64,000 nucleotides of DNA, from contig NZ_MCVI01000013.1 in the NCBI RefSeq assembly GCF_002873135.1, positions 47,041 to 111,040 on the forward strand. The letters are read 5' to 3'. The DNA comes from Shewanella sp. 10N.286.48.A6. Its GTDB lineage: Bacteria > Pseudomonadota > Gammaproteobacteria > Enterobacterales > Shewanellaceae. Below, one piece after another: positions 56,611 to 64,000 of this stretch; position 1 is the first letter of the stretch; each line of letters begins with the position of its first letter. The translations under genes and the position numbers were made by a program. A model generated the notes under the pieces. That model was not told the origin of the DNA. It saw only the letters and a program-made list of their open reading frames with translations, and searched no databases.

Positions 56611-57285
56611 AGAAGCCTGTTATTTTAAATGTTTAGCATTGTTGCTATATGGCAACAGTCTAACCAATCATACCTATCATCATTTATTTGACTATTTGAA
56701 AACCCCTGTTTAATACTAAATTTTAAGTAAGCCATTAAAGTTCACCTTAAGCGCACAGTGCCAAAGCTTACTGCAGCAACGTAGCTGAACTAATATAGAA
56801 TACAGTCAACAAGATTATAGTTTTGGAACTTTTTATAAATATCATTCCTTAGTTTCAGCGCTCCAGATTGTGTCAAGTTTTCCACAGCTGGCGCAGCTGA
56901 CTAATTCAAAGTCTCGCTTTCTCTAGGTAAAGCAAACCACAGAAGACGCGCTCAAACTCATCAGATCAACTTGCAGTTTATTACTCGCACAGTCCATCTT
57001 TCGCTACTTCTGACACTTAATCATATGAAGATATTTGTCCTTGTGCCATTCGTCTATTTATGTGCAGATGTGGTCTTTATTTTCGAATCGATTAATGGCT
57101 TGACTACTAAAGTCGTATCTGAATTCCCCATGTTCAATAGGGCACTATTTGTTTAGTTCTAAAATAAGTTGACATTTTTTTCAATCAGAAATATAGTCAA
57201 TCTTAGTTAGCAATTGCAGCTTTCACTTACACAATTTGATTGCAAGTAACTGAAAGTAAACGACTAATTTTTAATTTAATACGGA
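56611..57285. other. Gene-free region between agar locus and island
   Basis: I see no gene in this 675-base stretch. The reading at 56971-57156 has no family likeness. The sequence looks like decayed material and marks the change from the agar locus to the tRNA-associated island. Confidence 0.5.
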
Positions 57286-57317
57286 AGCCTTGGGTTCAAA
57301 TCCCTATCTCTCCGCCA
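57286..57317 (+). tRNA. 3' end remnant of a tRNA-Ser (attachment site)
   Basis: GGGTTCAAATCCC is a T-arm, followed by TATCTCTCCGCCA, an acceptor end with CCA like that of tRNA-Ser(CGA). Bases further 5' do not fold into the rest of a tRNA, so this is only a 3' fragment, as left by an element that integrates in a tRNA gene. A tyrosine integrase begins 200 bases downstream. Confidence 0.65.
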
Positions 57318-57325
57318 TATTCAAG

Positions 57326-57363
57326 ACGAAAGGCTCATCAGTAATGATGAGCCTTTTTTCGTT
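57326..57363 (+). terminator. Hairpin after tRNA remnant
   Basis: AAAGGCTCATCA and TGATGAGCCTTT pair around a 4-base loop with a following T run. It is probably the terminator of the original tRNA gene, copied along with its 3' end. Confidence 0.8.
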
Positions 57364-57415
57364 TAATCTGCTTTTAAAAGCATTTGAACCCAAGGGTTCC
57401 TATTTCGGAAATACG

Positions 57416-57441
57416 CTATCTCTTTGCCATATTAAATACGA
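57416..57441 (+). repeat. Second, degenerate copy of the tRNA 3' end
   Basis: It matches 57304-57329 at 22 of 26 bases (CTATCTCT, GCCATATT, ACGA shared), but the T-arm is scrambled and the acceptor reads TTGCC. A hairpin follows here too. Two tandem tRNA 3' ends suggest successive insertions at the same site. Confidence 0.6.
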
Positions 57442-57442
57442 G

Positions 57443-57472
57443 AAAAGCCGTTGATTATCAACGGCTTTTTTT
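57443..57472 (+). terminator. Hairpin after second tRNA 3' copy
   Basis: AAAAGCCGTTGAT and ATCAACGGCTTTT pair around a single base, with seven T at the end. It overlaps the extended reading of the integrase and therefore supports the later start at 57517. Confidence 0.75.
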
Positions 57473-57516
57473 GTTTCTGGCATTTGAGGGGCTTTCTGAG
57501 AGGATTGACTCAGACA

Positions 57517-58836
57517 ATGTACCTTTATAGAGCTCCCAATAGTGTGTACTTCACACGTATCTGTTTAGCCAAATCGTTACGCGATAAAGGCTTTCCTTTT
57601 GATATTAAAGTTTCTTTGTTGACTCGTGACAGAGCACAAGCGGTTATTCGTAATATCGATGTCGCAGGCACACTGAAAAAAATCATCAATACCATAGACC
57701 ATCAAACCTGTATTAATGACTTTATTCGTTATGTTGATGAAGTGATTAACAGTCTTCGCAGTGAATTTGAGAAAAACAAGTCAACCATCAGTACAAAGCC
57801 ATCAAGGTATAGCATCCCCATCAGAGACACTAAGCTGTCACAACACCGTGAAAGCACGGCTGTCGCCCAAGCAATGCCCGTGGTGACGTTACATGATGCA
57901 CTTGCTGATTTTGTAGCTTCAAAAGAGAAGTCAGGCATTAGACCACTCTCTATTAAACAACTTGAACAGCGAACCTGTCACTTCATTAAGTTACTGCCAA
58001 CAATCGGCAACTGGTCACCAAAAAGCACCCAAGCTATTTGCGTTAACGATATCACCTCGGCTGATGCGATGAAGTACCGTGATGAGCTACTCACACAGGG
58101 CAGAAGCTATAAAAGTAATAAAGAATACTTAGCGGCCGTATTTCAGTTTTTTAAGTGGTGCAAGTTAATGAACTACTGCAGCCATAACCCTTTTGAAAAC
58201 GTGACAGTAGGGCAAAAGCCCAAAGTTAAAGCCAACCAAGAAAGAGACCGTTGGGATACGAGTGAACTAAAAAGGCTGATACATTCAGCCGAATTTAAAG
58301 ATTCAACAGCTGACTTTAAGTGGGTCACCCGATTGATGCTTTATGGCGGTCTAAGGCCATCAGAGGCGTGTCAGTTAACGCCCCGTGATATCGTCGTAAT
58401 CGAAGGTATTCATTGCATTAACGTTGATGACAGCGGCAAAGGGCAACGTATTAAGAATGCCAATGCAAGACGCAGTATTCCAATCCACCAAAGCTTGATA
58501 AAGCAGGGCTTTATTGAATTTGTAAAAACACGTAAAAAACATCCCCAGTTGTTTAATTATAAACCAGTGGGGTTAGTGGAAGATTGGTCAAAAACCTATT
58601 GTAAGCACCTATCGATATTACAAACCTGCATTGGCACGAAAGCGAGTCAACGACCAACGGCTTATAGTCTACGACACACTTTTATCGATGAGTTTAAGCG
58701 TTTGGATATCAGCGAGCATATTGTGGCGCAGATAGTTGGCCACGCAAACCCAAACATCACCTACGGCCGCTATGGCAAGGATATGCAGGCTAGGGCATTA
58801 CTCAAATACACTGAGCGACTTGAATATAATATTTGA
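57517..58836 (+). CDS. Tyrosine site-specific integrase (tRNA-associated island)
   Basis: Start at ATG 57517 (MYLYRAPNSVYFTR), since the upstream reading runs through a terminator hairpin. The 439-residue protein has a DNA-binding N-terminus and a tyrosine recombinase catalytic domain: Arg in GGLRPSEACQL, the HxxR-like box SLRHTFIDEF, then the GHANPNITYGRY end with the catalytic Tyr. Its place just inside a duplicated tRNA-Ser 3' end is the classical layout of an integrative island. It is distinct from the integron integrase on the other strand. No excisionase is seen beside it. Confidence 0.9.
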   Translation: MYLYRAPNSVYFTRICLAKSLRDKGFPFDIKVSLLTRDRAQAVIRNIDVAGTLKKIINTIDHQTCINDFIRYVDEVINSLRSEFEKNKSTISTKPSRYSIPIRDTKLSQHRESTAVAQAMPVVTLHDALADFVASKEKSGIRPLSIKQLEQRTCHFIKLLPTIGNWSPKSTQAICVNDITSADAMKYRDELLTQGRSYKSNKEYLAAVFQFFKWCKLMNYCSHNPFENVTVGQKPKVKANQERDRWDTSELKRLIHSAEFKDSTADFKWVTRLMLYGGLRPSEACQLTPRDIVVIEGIHCINVDDSGKGQRIKNANARRSIPIHQSLIKQGFIEFVKTRKKHPQLFNYKPVGLVEDWSKTYCKHLSILQTCIGTKASQRPTAYSLRHTFIDEFKRLDISEHIVAQIVGHANPNITYGRYGKDMQARALLKYTERLEYNI

Positions 58837-59004
58837 TGATCGGGTGTGTTTATTCGAAAGTGATAGAGGAGTGTGTAGCTCATTTCTGCCCCATTATCAT
58901 TTAGAACAATGACTCATTCTAATTTTGTGTTTCTGTGTTTGCCTTATATTTACTAATGCAGAAAGCAAAAGATATGGCTTTAGTAGCTAGTCTTGTTGTA
59001 TGCC

Positions 59005-59964
59005 TTAAAGACTATCAAGAGGACTTATGACCCCAGTATGATGGCCACCAATCACATGGGTATATATCTCGGTTGTTTTGACATCACTGTGTCCCAATAA
59101 CTCCTGGATGGTGCGAATGTCATGGCCTTTGAGTAATAAAGATGTTGCAAACGAATGGCGGAAAGTATGGGCGGTAACGCGCTTATCTATACCACTGTTA
59201 GTGGTAGCTTGCCTTAATGCTCGTGAAAAAGCCGTTGGATGAATATGGTGTCTGCACACGTAGTTGTCACTTGGGTGCATACAACGGCGGCTAGCAGGAA
59301 AGATATGTTGCCAATGAAACTTAGAAGCATTACTGCGATATTTTCTGATGAGAGAGATGGGCAATGAAGCAAGTCCAAAGCCATCTGACAAATCCGTCTC
59401 GTGGAGCTTTTTTACCAGTTTCATTTGTGACTTTAGAGTATCAATCAATCCGTTAGGAAGCATACAAACTCGATCTTTTTGCCCTTTACCTCGGTACACA
59501 AAGATAGATTTAGTGGTTAGATCAATATCTTTTACCCTAAGTTTTAGGGCTTCCTTTAATCTTAGGCCTGAGCCAAATAGGATGGCACCAATTAAATAGT
59601 GGTAGCCTGACAAATTGTTGATGATCAGTTTTGCTTCTTCGTTAGACAATACCTGCGGTATTCGTTTAGGGGCTTTTGCATAGGGAAATTGTAACTCATT
59701 GGACTTAACTTTTAACACATGGCGACAAGCAAATACAATGGCACATAGGGCCTGTTTCTGGGTGCTCGCCGACACTTTACACTCGACTGCTAAAAAGCAG
59801 AGAAATTGTTCAATCAAAGCGGGGCTTATATCAGCGACATGACGAATATTACAATGTCGAATGAAATAACGGTTCCAATAGAGGTAGGATTTTTCTGTTT
59901 GATAGCTGTAATGGCGTACCCTGATCTCTGCCCGTATAGCCTCCAAAAATGTTAATTGCCCCAT
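59005..59964 (-). CDS. intI: Integron integrase (IntI type)
   Basis: Start at ATG 59964 (MGQLTFLEAI); the longer reading would include the LexA box. The 319-residue length is normal for IntI. It has the recombinase boxes GSGLRLKEALKLR, HTFRHSFATSLL, LLGHSDVKTTEIYTHV with catalytic Tyr, and the IntI-specific extra segment between the boxes (SDNYVCRHHIHPTAFSRALRQA) which distinguishes integron integrases from XerC/D. It inserts cassettes at attI by folding single-stranded attC sites. It points away from the cassette array, as usual. A LexA box upstream predicts induction by the SOS response. Confidence 0.93.
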   Translation of the reverse strand: MGQLTFLEAIRAEIRVRHYSYQTEKSYLYWNRYFIRHCNIRHVADISPALIEQFLCFLAVECKVSASTQKQALCAIVFACRHVLKVKSNELQFPYAKAPKRIPQVLSNEEAKLIINNLSGYHYLIGAILFGSGLRLKEALKLRVKDIDLTTKSIFVYRGKGQKDRVCMLPNGLIDTLKSQMKLVKKLHETDLSDGFGLASLPISLIRKYRSNASKFHWQHIFPASRRCMHPSDNYVCRHHIHPTAFSRALRQATTNSGIDKRVTAHTFRHSFATSLLLKGHDIRTIQELLGHSDVKTTEIYTHVIGGHHTGVISPLDSL

Positions 59965-59985
59965 AACCGTCGCCTCACCAATGAA

Positions 59986-60001
59986 CTGTATATATATACA
60001 G
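59986..60001. promoter_or_regulatory. LexA box at integron integrase promoter
   Basis: CTGTATATATATACAG is a perfect match to the CTG-N10-CAG LexA consensus with the favoured TA-repeat centre. It ends 22 bases upstream of the intI start, where LexA would block transcription until DNA damage. Confidence 0.85.
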
Positions 60002-60296
60002 TTATAGTTCAAGTTAAGATAATTACTATGAAAAAGATGCATAAATCGTTTGATTGGCGCATCGATAATACTAACTTTTAAAAATTAACTCATTATTATC
60101 AATTGTTTGTAATATTTATAAAAGTGTTATGCAGACCTCGTAAACATCTATGCATCTTTTTTATCTTCTAAATTGTCATATTTCTTATGTATTTCTTGTT
60201 AAAAAATATATTTACAACAAATACTTACAAGTGATAGTTTGAAGAAAAGACTTACAAGAAAGCAGGAGGTTATCCTGCTGCTAATCAATAAGCTGT
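60002..60296. other. Presumed attI site and cassette promoter region
   Basis: The 295 bases between intI and the first cassette should hold the primary recombination site and the Pc promoter. A GTTAGTA at 60295-60301 resembles the crossover sequence at the other cassette joints (GTTAGTG at 61631) and marks the likely attI/cassette 1 junction. No gene is seen. Confidence 0.5.
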
Positions 60297-60321
60297 TAGT
60301 AGCAAAGGAGTTGCTCATATT

Positions 60322-60543
60322 TTGGATATCCTAACTCGAATTTGTCCATGCTGTGGTAAAGGTATACCGTTGAGATTACGGTTGGTTTTACTCAAGCATA
60401 AACCTCTTATTTGTAAATACTGTACAAAACCCCTTAAACCAAATAATAATATCTCTTTGGTTCATTCCTTTATAATTGGTTTTATTATTTCTTGGTCTAT
60501 TAAGCATTACACTGAATTAAGTTTATTTGGCCAATTAGTATAG
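60322..60543 (+). CDS. Small zinc-ribbon membrane protein (integron cassette 1)
   Basis: This 73-residue protein starts with TTG at 60322, 11 bases after AAAGGAG. It has two CxxC pairs (CPCC near residue 8 and CKYC near 36) forming a zinc ribbon, then a hydrophobic segment (HSFIIGFIISW). It is a single-gene cassette bounded by the presumed attI and the first attC. Function is unknown. Confidence 0.6.
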   Translation: MDILTRICPCCGKGIPLRLRLVLLKHKPLICKYCTKPLKPNNNISLVHSFIIGFIISWSIKHYTELSLFGQLV

Positions 60544-60628
60544 GAATTTTTTTTATTGCATTTTTTCAACCAATCGTTGATGTTCTCTTCTCTCTTGAGG
60601 AAGATGATGCACTCTGATAAATTGCAAC

Positions 60629-60723
60629 TAACAAGCTAATAAATAAGGACAAAAAACAGTTGGCTGTTTTCGTTCCTCAATATTTTAGCCAACAATTTTT
60701 TGCCCATTATTAGGGCGTTATGT
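60629..60723 (+). repeat. attC site 1 (integron recombination site)
   Basis: It begins with TAACAAGC and ends GGGCGTTATG; the inner parts AAAAACAGTTGGCT and AGCCAACAATTTTT pair as a hairpin. The crossover should fall at G60717/T60718. Length is about 95 bases. It is closely related to attC site 2. Confidence 0.8.
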
Positions 60724-60739
60724 TTAAAAGGAGTCTCAA

Positions 60740-61537
60740 TTGAGCACTGTTGACAAATATCCATCTTCACAAGGGTTTCTAATAGAAACTCCGTTATATG
60801 AAATAGTTAAATATGAAGATGCTGATTTGGAGTTAGGAAGGCAAATTAAATACTTCGATGAAAACTTTGATTCATATTGTCCGGAATGCAATTCCCACAG
60901 TATTTTTGAGCGCAATTGGGGAAACTCAGGATATATAAACCATGAAGCAAATAGTTGGGTTGATTGCGGAGTGTTTTCAATACAAATCCAATGCACAAGA
61001 AATAGAGAACATAGGCAATTATTCATATTTAAAGCAATAGATCAAAGTTTACAAAAAATAGGCCAATTGCCTTCAATTGCTGAATTAAATTTATTTGATG
61101 TAAAGAAATACTCTAAAGTTCTCGAAAAAAAATACTTCAGAGAATTAACTAAAGCAATAGGTTTAGTTTCACATGGAGTTGGTGTTGGCTCCTTTGTTTA
61201 TCTAAGGCGCATTTTTGAATTTTTAATTGAAGAATCCCATGTAAAATTGAGCAGTGATCAATCATGGGTTGAAGATTCATACAGAAGAGCAAGAATGAAT
61301 GAAAAAATCGAAATGCTCAGTTCTGAACTACCTGATTTTTTAGTCGAGAATAAATCAATGTATTCTATTTTAAGTAAAGGAATACATGAGTTAAGCGAAA
61401 ATGATTGTCTAAAAGCATTTCCTATTATAAAGATTGGTATCGAAATTATTCTTGATGAAAAAATAGAAAAGCTAAACAAAGAAAAAAAATTGGCAGAAGC
61501 TAAAAAAGCTTTGTCAGCGTTAAGTAGCACTATTTAA
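60740..61537 (+). CDS. Unknown 265-residue cassette protein (cassette 2)
   Basis: Starts with TTG 60740 after AAAGGAG (60727-60733), 22 bases inside the cassette. The N-terminal part carries SYCPECNSHSIFER, one half of a possible metal site, with a later CGVFSIQIQC. The middle FRELTKAIGLVSHGVGVGSFVYLRRIFEF is a striking conserved-looking helical segment, and the C-terminus is a Lys/Glu-rich coiled coil. The layout recalls DUF4145-like proteins that are frequent near defence genes, but I cannot assign a family. No signal peptide or membrane span. AT-rich codon use agrees with a transferred cassette. Confidence 0.75.
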   Translation: MSTVDKYPSSQGFLIETPLYEIVKYEDADLELGRQIKYFDENFDSYCPECNSHSIFERNWGNSGYINHEANSWVDCGVFSIQIQCTRNREHRQLFIFKAIDQSLQKIGQLPSIAELNLFDVKKYSKVLEKKYFRELTKAIGLVSHGVGVGSFVYLRRIFEFLIEESHVKLSSDQSWVEDSYRRARMNEKIEMLSSELPDFLVENKSMYSILSKGIHELSENDCLKAFPIIKIGIEIILDEKIEKLNKEKKLAEAKKALSALSSTI

Positions 61538-61540
61538 ACA

Positions 61541-61637
61541 TAACAAGCTGTTAAACAAGGACAAAATACAGTTGGCTTTTGCTCCTTCGTCGCTTATTTT
61601 AACCAACTATTTTTTGCCTGTTAATTGGGCGTTAGTG
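61541..61637 (+). repeat. attC site 2
   Basis: TAACAAGCTGTTAAACAAGG at one end and TTGGGCGTTAGTG at the other; the inner ACAGTTGG and CCAACTAT pair. Crossover is expected at G61631/T61632. It shares most bases of its arms with attC 1, so both cassettes come from related integrons. Confidence 0.82.
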
Positions 61638-61652
61638 CTTTAGAGGAAGCCG

Positions 61653-62077
61653 ATGATATTTGAGTTTCAACAAGCCGCAAAATCAGATCGCGATTATCTA
61701 CTAGATCTGCGCAAGTTAACTATGGTTGAGCATTTAGAAAAATCTGGACAATTCTTGTCTGATAAAGAGCATGAAATTAGGCTTGATGATAAATATCATT
61801 GTCGTATTTGGTGCATTATAAAAACGTATTAGTTGGTACTCTCAAATACGCGTCAACTAATCACGAAGTTGAGATAATGCAAATTCAAATACATCCTGAC
61901 CATCAAAATAAAGGTTATGGGCGAAGCATTATTCAGCAAGTATTGAATGATGCTGAGTCAAAGAGCGTGTCGCTCACAGTGTTAAAGGATAATCCTGCAT
62001 TGCAACTATATTTGCGATTGGGTTTCAAAATTGTCGGCGAGGATATGTATGAATATCATATGCAAATCAAGCACTAA
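61653..62077 (+). pseudogene. GNAT acetyltransferase, frameshifted (cassette 3)
   Basis: A frame from ATG 61653 reads MIFEFQQAAKSDRDYLLDLR, continues to LDDKYHC, then hits a stop at 61830. A second frame continues as SYLVHYKNVLVGTLKY, then the acetyl-CoA site IQIHPDHQNKGYGRSIIQQV, and runs to 62077. Adding one T after the TGT codon near 61802 would join them into a 141-residue GNAT protein. It is therefore a cassette acetyltransferase broken by a one-base deletion, or a sequencing error. The downstream part could begin at TTG 61799 but would lack the first strands of the fold. The stop codon merges with the attC start. Confidence 0.75.
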
Positions 62078-62173
62078 CAAGCGGCTAAACTCCGACAATG
62101 TTAAGTTGTCATGGTTTTGGCAAACAACGCAAAAAGCCATACCAACCCATTGCGTGTTAGGCGGGCGTTAAAT
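62075..62173 (+). repeat. attC site 3 (divergent)
   Basis: It begins TAACAAGCGGC at the stop of the GNAT frame. Two possible crossovers occur at the far end: GTTAGGC (62156-62162) and GTTAAAT (62167-62173), both fitting GTTRRRY. The inner part differs from attC 1 and 2, so this cassette has another origin. Confidence 0.65.
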
Positions 62174-62211
62174 GGCTTTCGGCTTTGGTCGTTAATAATT
62201 TCGGAGGAGCA

Positions 62212-63975
62212 ATGGCTCACAAAATCTCTAACGTAAAAATTAAGAATTATAAGTCTTGTATAAATAGTGAATTGAAACTTTCCGATTTCACACCTCTAGT
62301 TGGTTACAACAATGCAGGTAAATCGAATTGTTTGTCTGCAATTCAGTGGCTTCTGAGGAAGTCATCATTAGCAGAAAAAGACTTTTATGACGCGAACTCA
62401 CCGATAGAAGTAATAGCAACTATTGAGGGAGTTTCTCAAAGTCTATTGGACTTAATGCCAGAAAGACAACGAAATTCAGTTGAAAGTTACGTTGTAAACG
62501 GTGAGTTAAAGATTCGTCGCCTTCAATCAGTGCCAAATGCAAGAGTAGCCGATATTAAGTTGTCTGTTTGGGATGATAGCAGTTCGGATTGGGTTCTTAA
62601 CCCTACCGGAATCGATAATGCTATTAAAGTGTTACTCCCTGAGCCTATCAGAATAGGTGCAATGGAGAATGCTGCTGAAGATGCAGCAAAAGCTAAATCT
62701 ACGACTACTATTGGCAAGCTTTTAGCCGAGTTTATTGAACCTGTTAAGGTCGCGCACGAAACAGAGCTGAACCAACACCTTCTTGAAGTGGGGCGACGAA
62801 TATCAAGTGAAGGTGACATGAGGTTTACGGAACTGAATAACATTGACCAGAACGTAAACTCTAAAGTAAATGACCTTTTCCCGGGTATGAGCGTAAAGCT
62901 GCACTTTGAAACGCCGACTATAGATGACCTAATTAAAGCTGGTACTTTGAAAGTATTCGAAGATCACAATGGTGGACGCGACTTTTCGTCTTATGGACAT
63001 GGTGCTCAGCGTTCGATACAAATGGCTTTGGTACAGTATCTTGCAGAAGTTAAGCGTCAGTCTTCATCAAGCACAGCAACAACGCTACTATTAATCGACG
63101 AGCCAGAGCTGTATTTACACCCATTCGCAATTGAACAAGTTAGGGAAGCATTGCTAGCCCTGTCTGTTGCAGGTTATCAGGTAGTAATTTCAACTCACTC
63201 AGCTCAAATGATTACACCAGAATGCGCTGAAAAAGCTCTATTGATAAGAAAGAATGCAACGAATGGGACATATTCTAGGTTGCGTTTAGCTGACGCAATA
63301 CAAACCGTTGTACCAAACTCTACACATCAGATGGAGCAACTATTTAGCCTATCTCATTCAACTCAAGTGCTATTTGCGGAGAATGTAGTTCTTACCGAGG
63401 GTAAAACTGAGTTACGTCTTATGCCCTTTTTATTTAAGACTATTGCTAACGCAACAATGGGGCAAGAAAAGCAAGCTCTAGTTGCTCAAAGTGGCGTTAA
63501 TGATACGAAAAAATCTCTAGCAATTTTGACAGCTATGGATTTACCAGCTAAAGCAATTTGTGACCTTGATTATGCTTTCAATGGCGCAATTCGAGACGGC
63601 TATATACAAGGCAATGACCCAGATATAGTAGCTTTAAAAGGTATATTACAAACATTGTCACAGGCTGGCAGTATTGTTTTGAACCCTAATACTGGTTTGC
63701 CAAAAAACAGCAATATTGTCTCAGCGGCAGGTGCTTTTGAATTACTAGCTAATGAACCTAATGCTATTCCACATATAGAATCAGTTCATAACCGAATGAA
63801 ATCCGAAGGTATTTGGCTTTGGAAAAGAGGTGCGATAGAAGCTCATATAGGCACAACTAGTAAAGATGAATCGGCGTGGGCGCAATTTAAATCTGCTGTA
63901 ACCCAAAATGGGTTGTCGTCTACGTGTCCTGATTATCAAAGTGTCCTTGATCTCATTGAGTGGATACGAAACTAG
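62212..63975 (+). CDS. OLD-family ATPase/TOPRIM nuclease (cassette 4)
   Basis: Start at ATG 62212 with GGAGGA 4 bases before; a TTG nine codons upstream is less likely. The 587-residue protein has an ABC-type ATPase: Walker A GYNNAGKSN (31-39), signature-like FSSYGHGAQRS, Walker B LLLIDEPELYLHP and the H-loop ISTHSAQM. A C-terminal TOPRIM domain follows with VVLTEGKTELRL (Glu) and ICDLDYAF (DxD). This is the layout of OLD nucleases, which include anti-phage effectors. An attC-like sequence begins 6 bases after the stop, so the cassette carries no UvrD-like helicase partner; that argues for a stand-alone (class 1) OLD rather than a Gabija GajA. Confidence 0.88.
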   Translation: MAHKISNVKIKNYKSCINSELKLSDFTPLVGYNNAGKSNCLSAIQWLLRKSSLAEKDFYDANSPIEVIATIEGVSQSLLDLMPERQRNSVESYVVNGELKIRRLQSVPNARVADIKLSVWDDSSSDWVLNPTGIDNAIKVLLPEPIRIGAMENAAEDAAKAKSTTTIGKLLAEFIEPVKVAHETELNQHLLEVGRRISSEGDMRFTELNNIDQNVNSKVNDLFPGMSVKLHFETPTIDDLIKAGTLKVFEDHNGGRDFSSYGHGAQRSIQMALVQYLAEVKRQSSSSTATTLLLIDEPELYLHPFAIEQVREALLALSVAGYQVVISTHSAQMITPECAEKALLIRKNATNGTYSRLRLADAIQTVVPNSTHQMEQLFSLSHSTQVLFAENVVLTEGKTELRLMPFLFKTIANATMGQEKQALVAQSGVNDTKKSLAILTAMDLPAKAICDLDYAFNGAIRDGYIQGNDPDIVALKGILQTLSQAGSIVLNPNTGLPKNSNIVSAAGAFELLANEPNAIPHIESVHNRMKSEGIWLWKRGAIEAHIGTTSKDESAWAQFKSAVTQNGLSSTCPDYQSVLDLIEWIRN

Positions 63976-63980
63976 CCATT

Positions 63981-64000
63981 TAACAGATAAGGATAGGCCG
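63981..64000 (+). repeat. Start of attC site 4 (cut by window end)
   Basis: TAACAGATAAGGATAGGCCG begins 6 bases after the OLD gene stop and resembles the TAACAAG starts of the other sites. The array evidently continues beyond the window. Confidence 0.5.

Noticed and set aside
56971..57156. 61-residue reading in the gap before the island
   Set aside because: No ribosome site or recognisable motif; looks like chance in AT-rich sequence.
57451..57516. Upstream extension of the tyrosine integrase
   Set aside because: It begins with TTG inside a terminator hairpin and encodes a non-conserved leader; the ATG at 57517 is preferred.
62212..63975. OLD gene as GajA of a Gabija pair
   Set aside because: An attC-like sequence begins 6 bases after the stop, leaving no room for the GajB helicase within the cassette.

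Overview
The window looks like part of the chromosome of a marine, red-alga-degrading gammaproteobacterium, most likely of the Alteromonadales (Shewanella, Paraglaciecola, Pseudoalteromonas or a relative). The reasons are its AT-rich sequence, TonB-dependent receptors paired with a 'tryptophan halogenase' and a SapC protein, agarases of families GH50, GH16 and GH86, no SusC/SusD pairs, and a chromosomal integron of the Shewanella/Vibrio kind. The genus cannot be fixed from the sequence alone.

Positions 1-56.6 kb form one large agar/porphyran utilisation locus. From the left it holds a decayed ISAs1-type transposase, two S1 sulfatases, a membrane-anchored AraC regulator, galT-galK, and a large FG-GAP/ASPIC exported protein. 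Next is a four-gene operon for 3,6-anhydro-L-galactose (AHG) breakdown: cycloisomerase, zinc dehydrogenase, KduD-like SDR and AldA-like aldehyde dehydrogenase. Then come GH50 agarase 1, a TonB receptor with halogenase and SapC, a GH16-CBM13 agarase, a GH86 enzyme, a GntR/FadR regulator, GH50 agarase 2, an MFS sugar porter, KDG kinase, GH117 AHG-hydrolase, a Tat-exported PhoD-like phosphatase, a second TonB receptor and GH50 agarase 3. The right part carries a P450-ferredoxin-ferredoxin reductase set, an AraC regulator, a zinc alcohol dehydrogenase and an esterase, which match the oxidative demethylation of 6-O-methyl-D-galactose and formaldehyde disposal known from porphyran degraders. Last come a phytanoyl-CoA-dioxygenase-like protein, an IclR regulator, and a Tat-exported GMC oxidoreductase complex with a ThuA-like protein.

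The genes fit one flow. Outer-membrane and exported agarases and sulfatases produce neoagaro-oligosaccharides, and TonB receptors import them. GH50 and GH117 enzymes split them to D-galactose and AHG. Galactose goes through GalK/GalT, and AHG goes through anhydrogalactonate and KDG to the KDG kinase. galE, a KDPG aldolase and a sulfatase-maturing enzyme are not in the window. A 12-bp palindrome, ATTGTTAACAAT (consensus ATTGTNNACAAT), lies upstream of most transcription units, including the gntR gene itself, and probably defines a single regulon.

From about 57.29 kb the content changes. Two imperfect copies of a tRNA-Ser 3' end, each followed by a hairpin, precede a tyrosine integrase. Next is a chromosomal integron: an IntI-type integrase on the minus strand with a perfect LexA box at its promoter, a presumed attI, and at least four cassettes separated by attC-like sites. 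The cassettes encode a small zinc-ribbon membrane protein, an unknown 265-residue protein, a frameshifted GNAT acetyltransferase and an OLD-family ATPase/TOPRIM nuclease that is probably an anti-phage gene. The array runs off the right end of the window.
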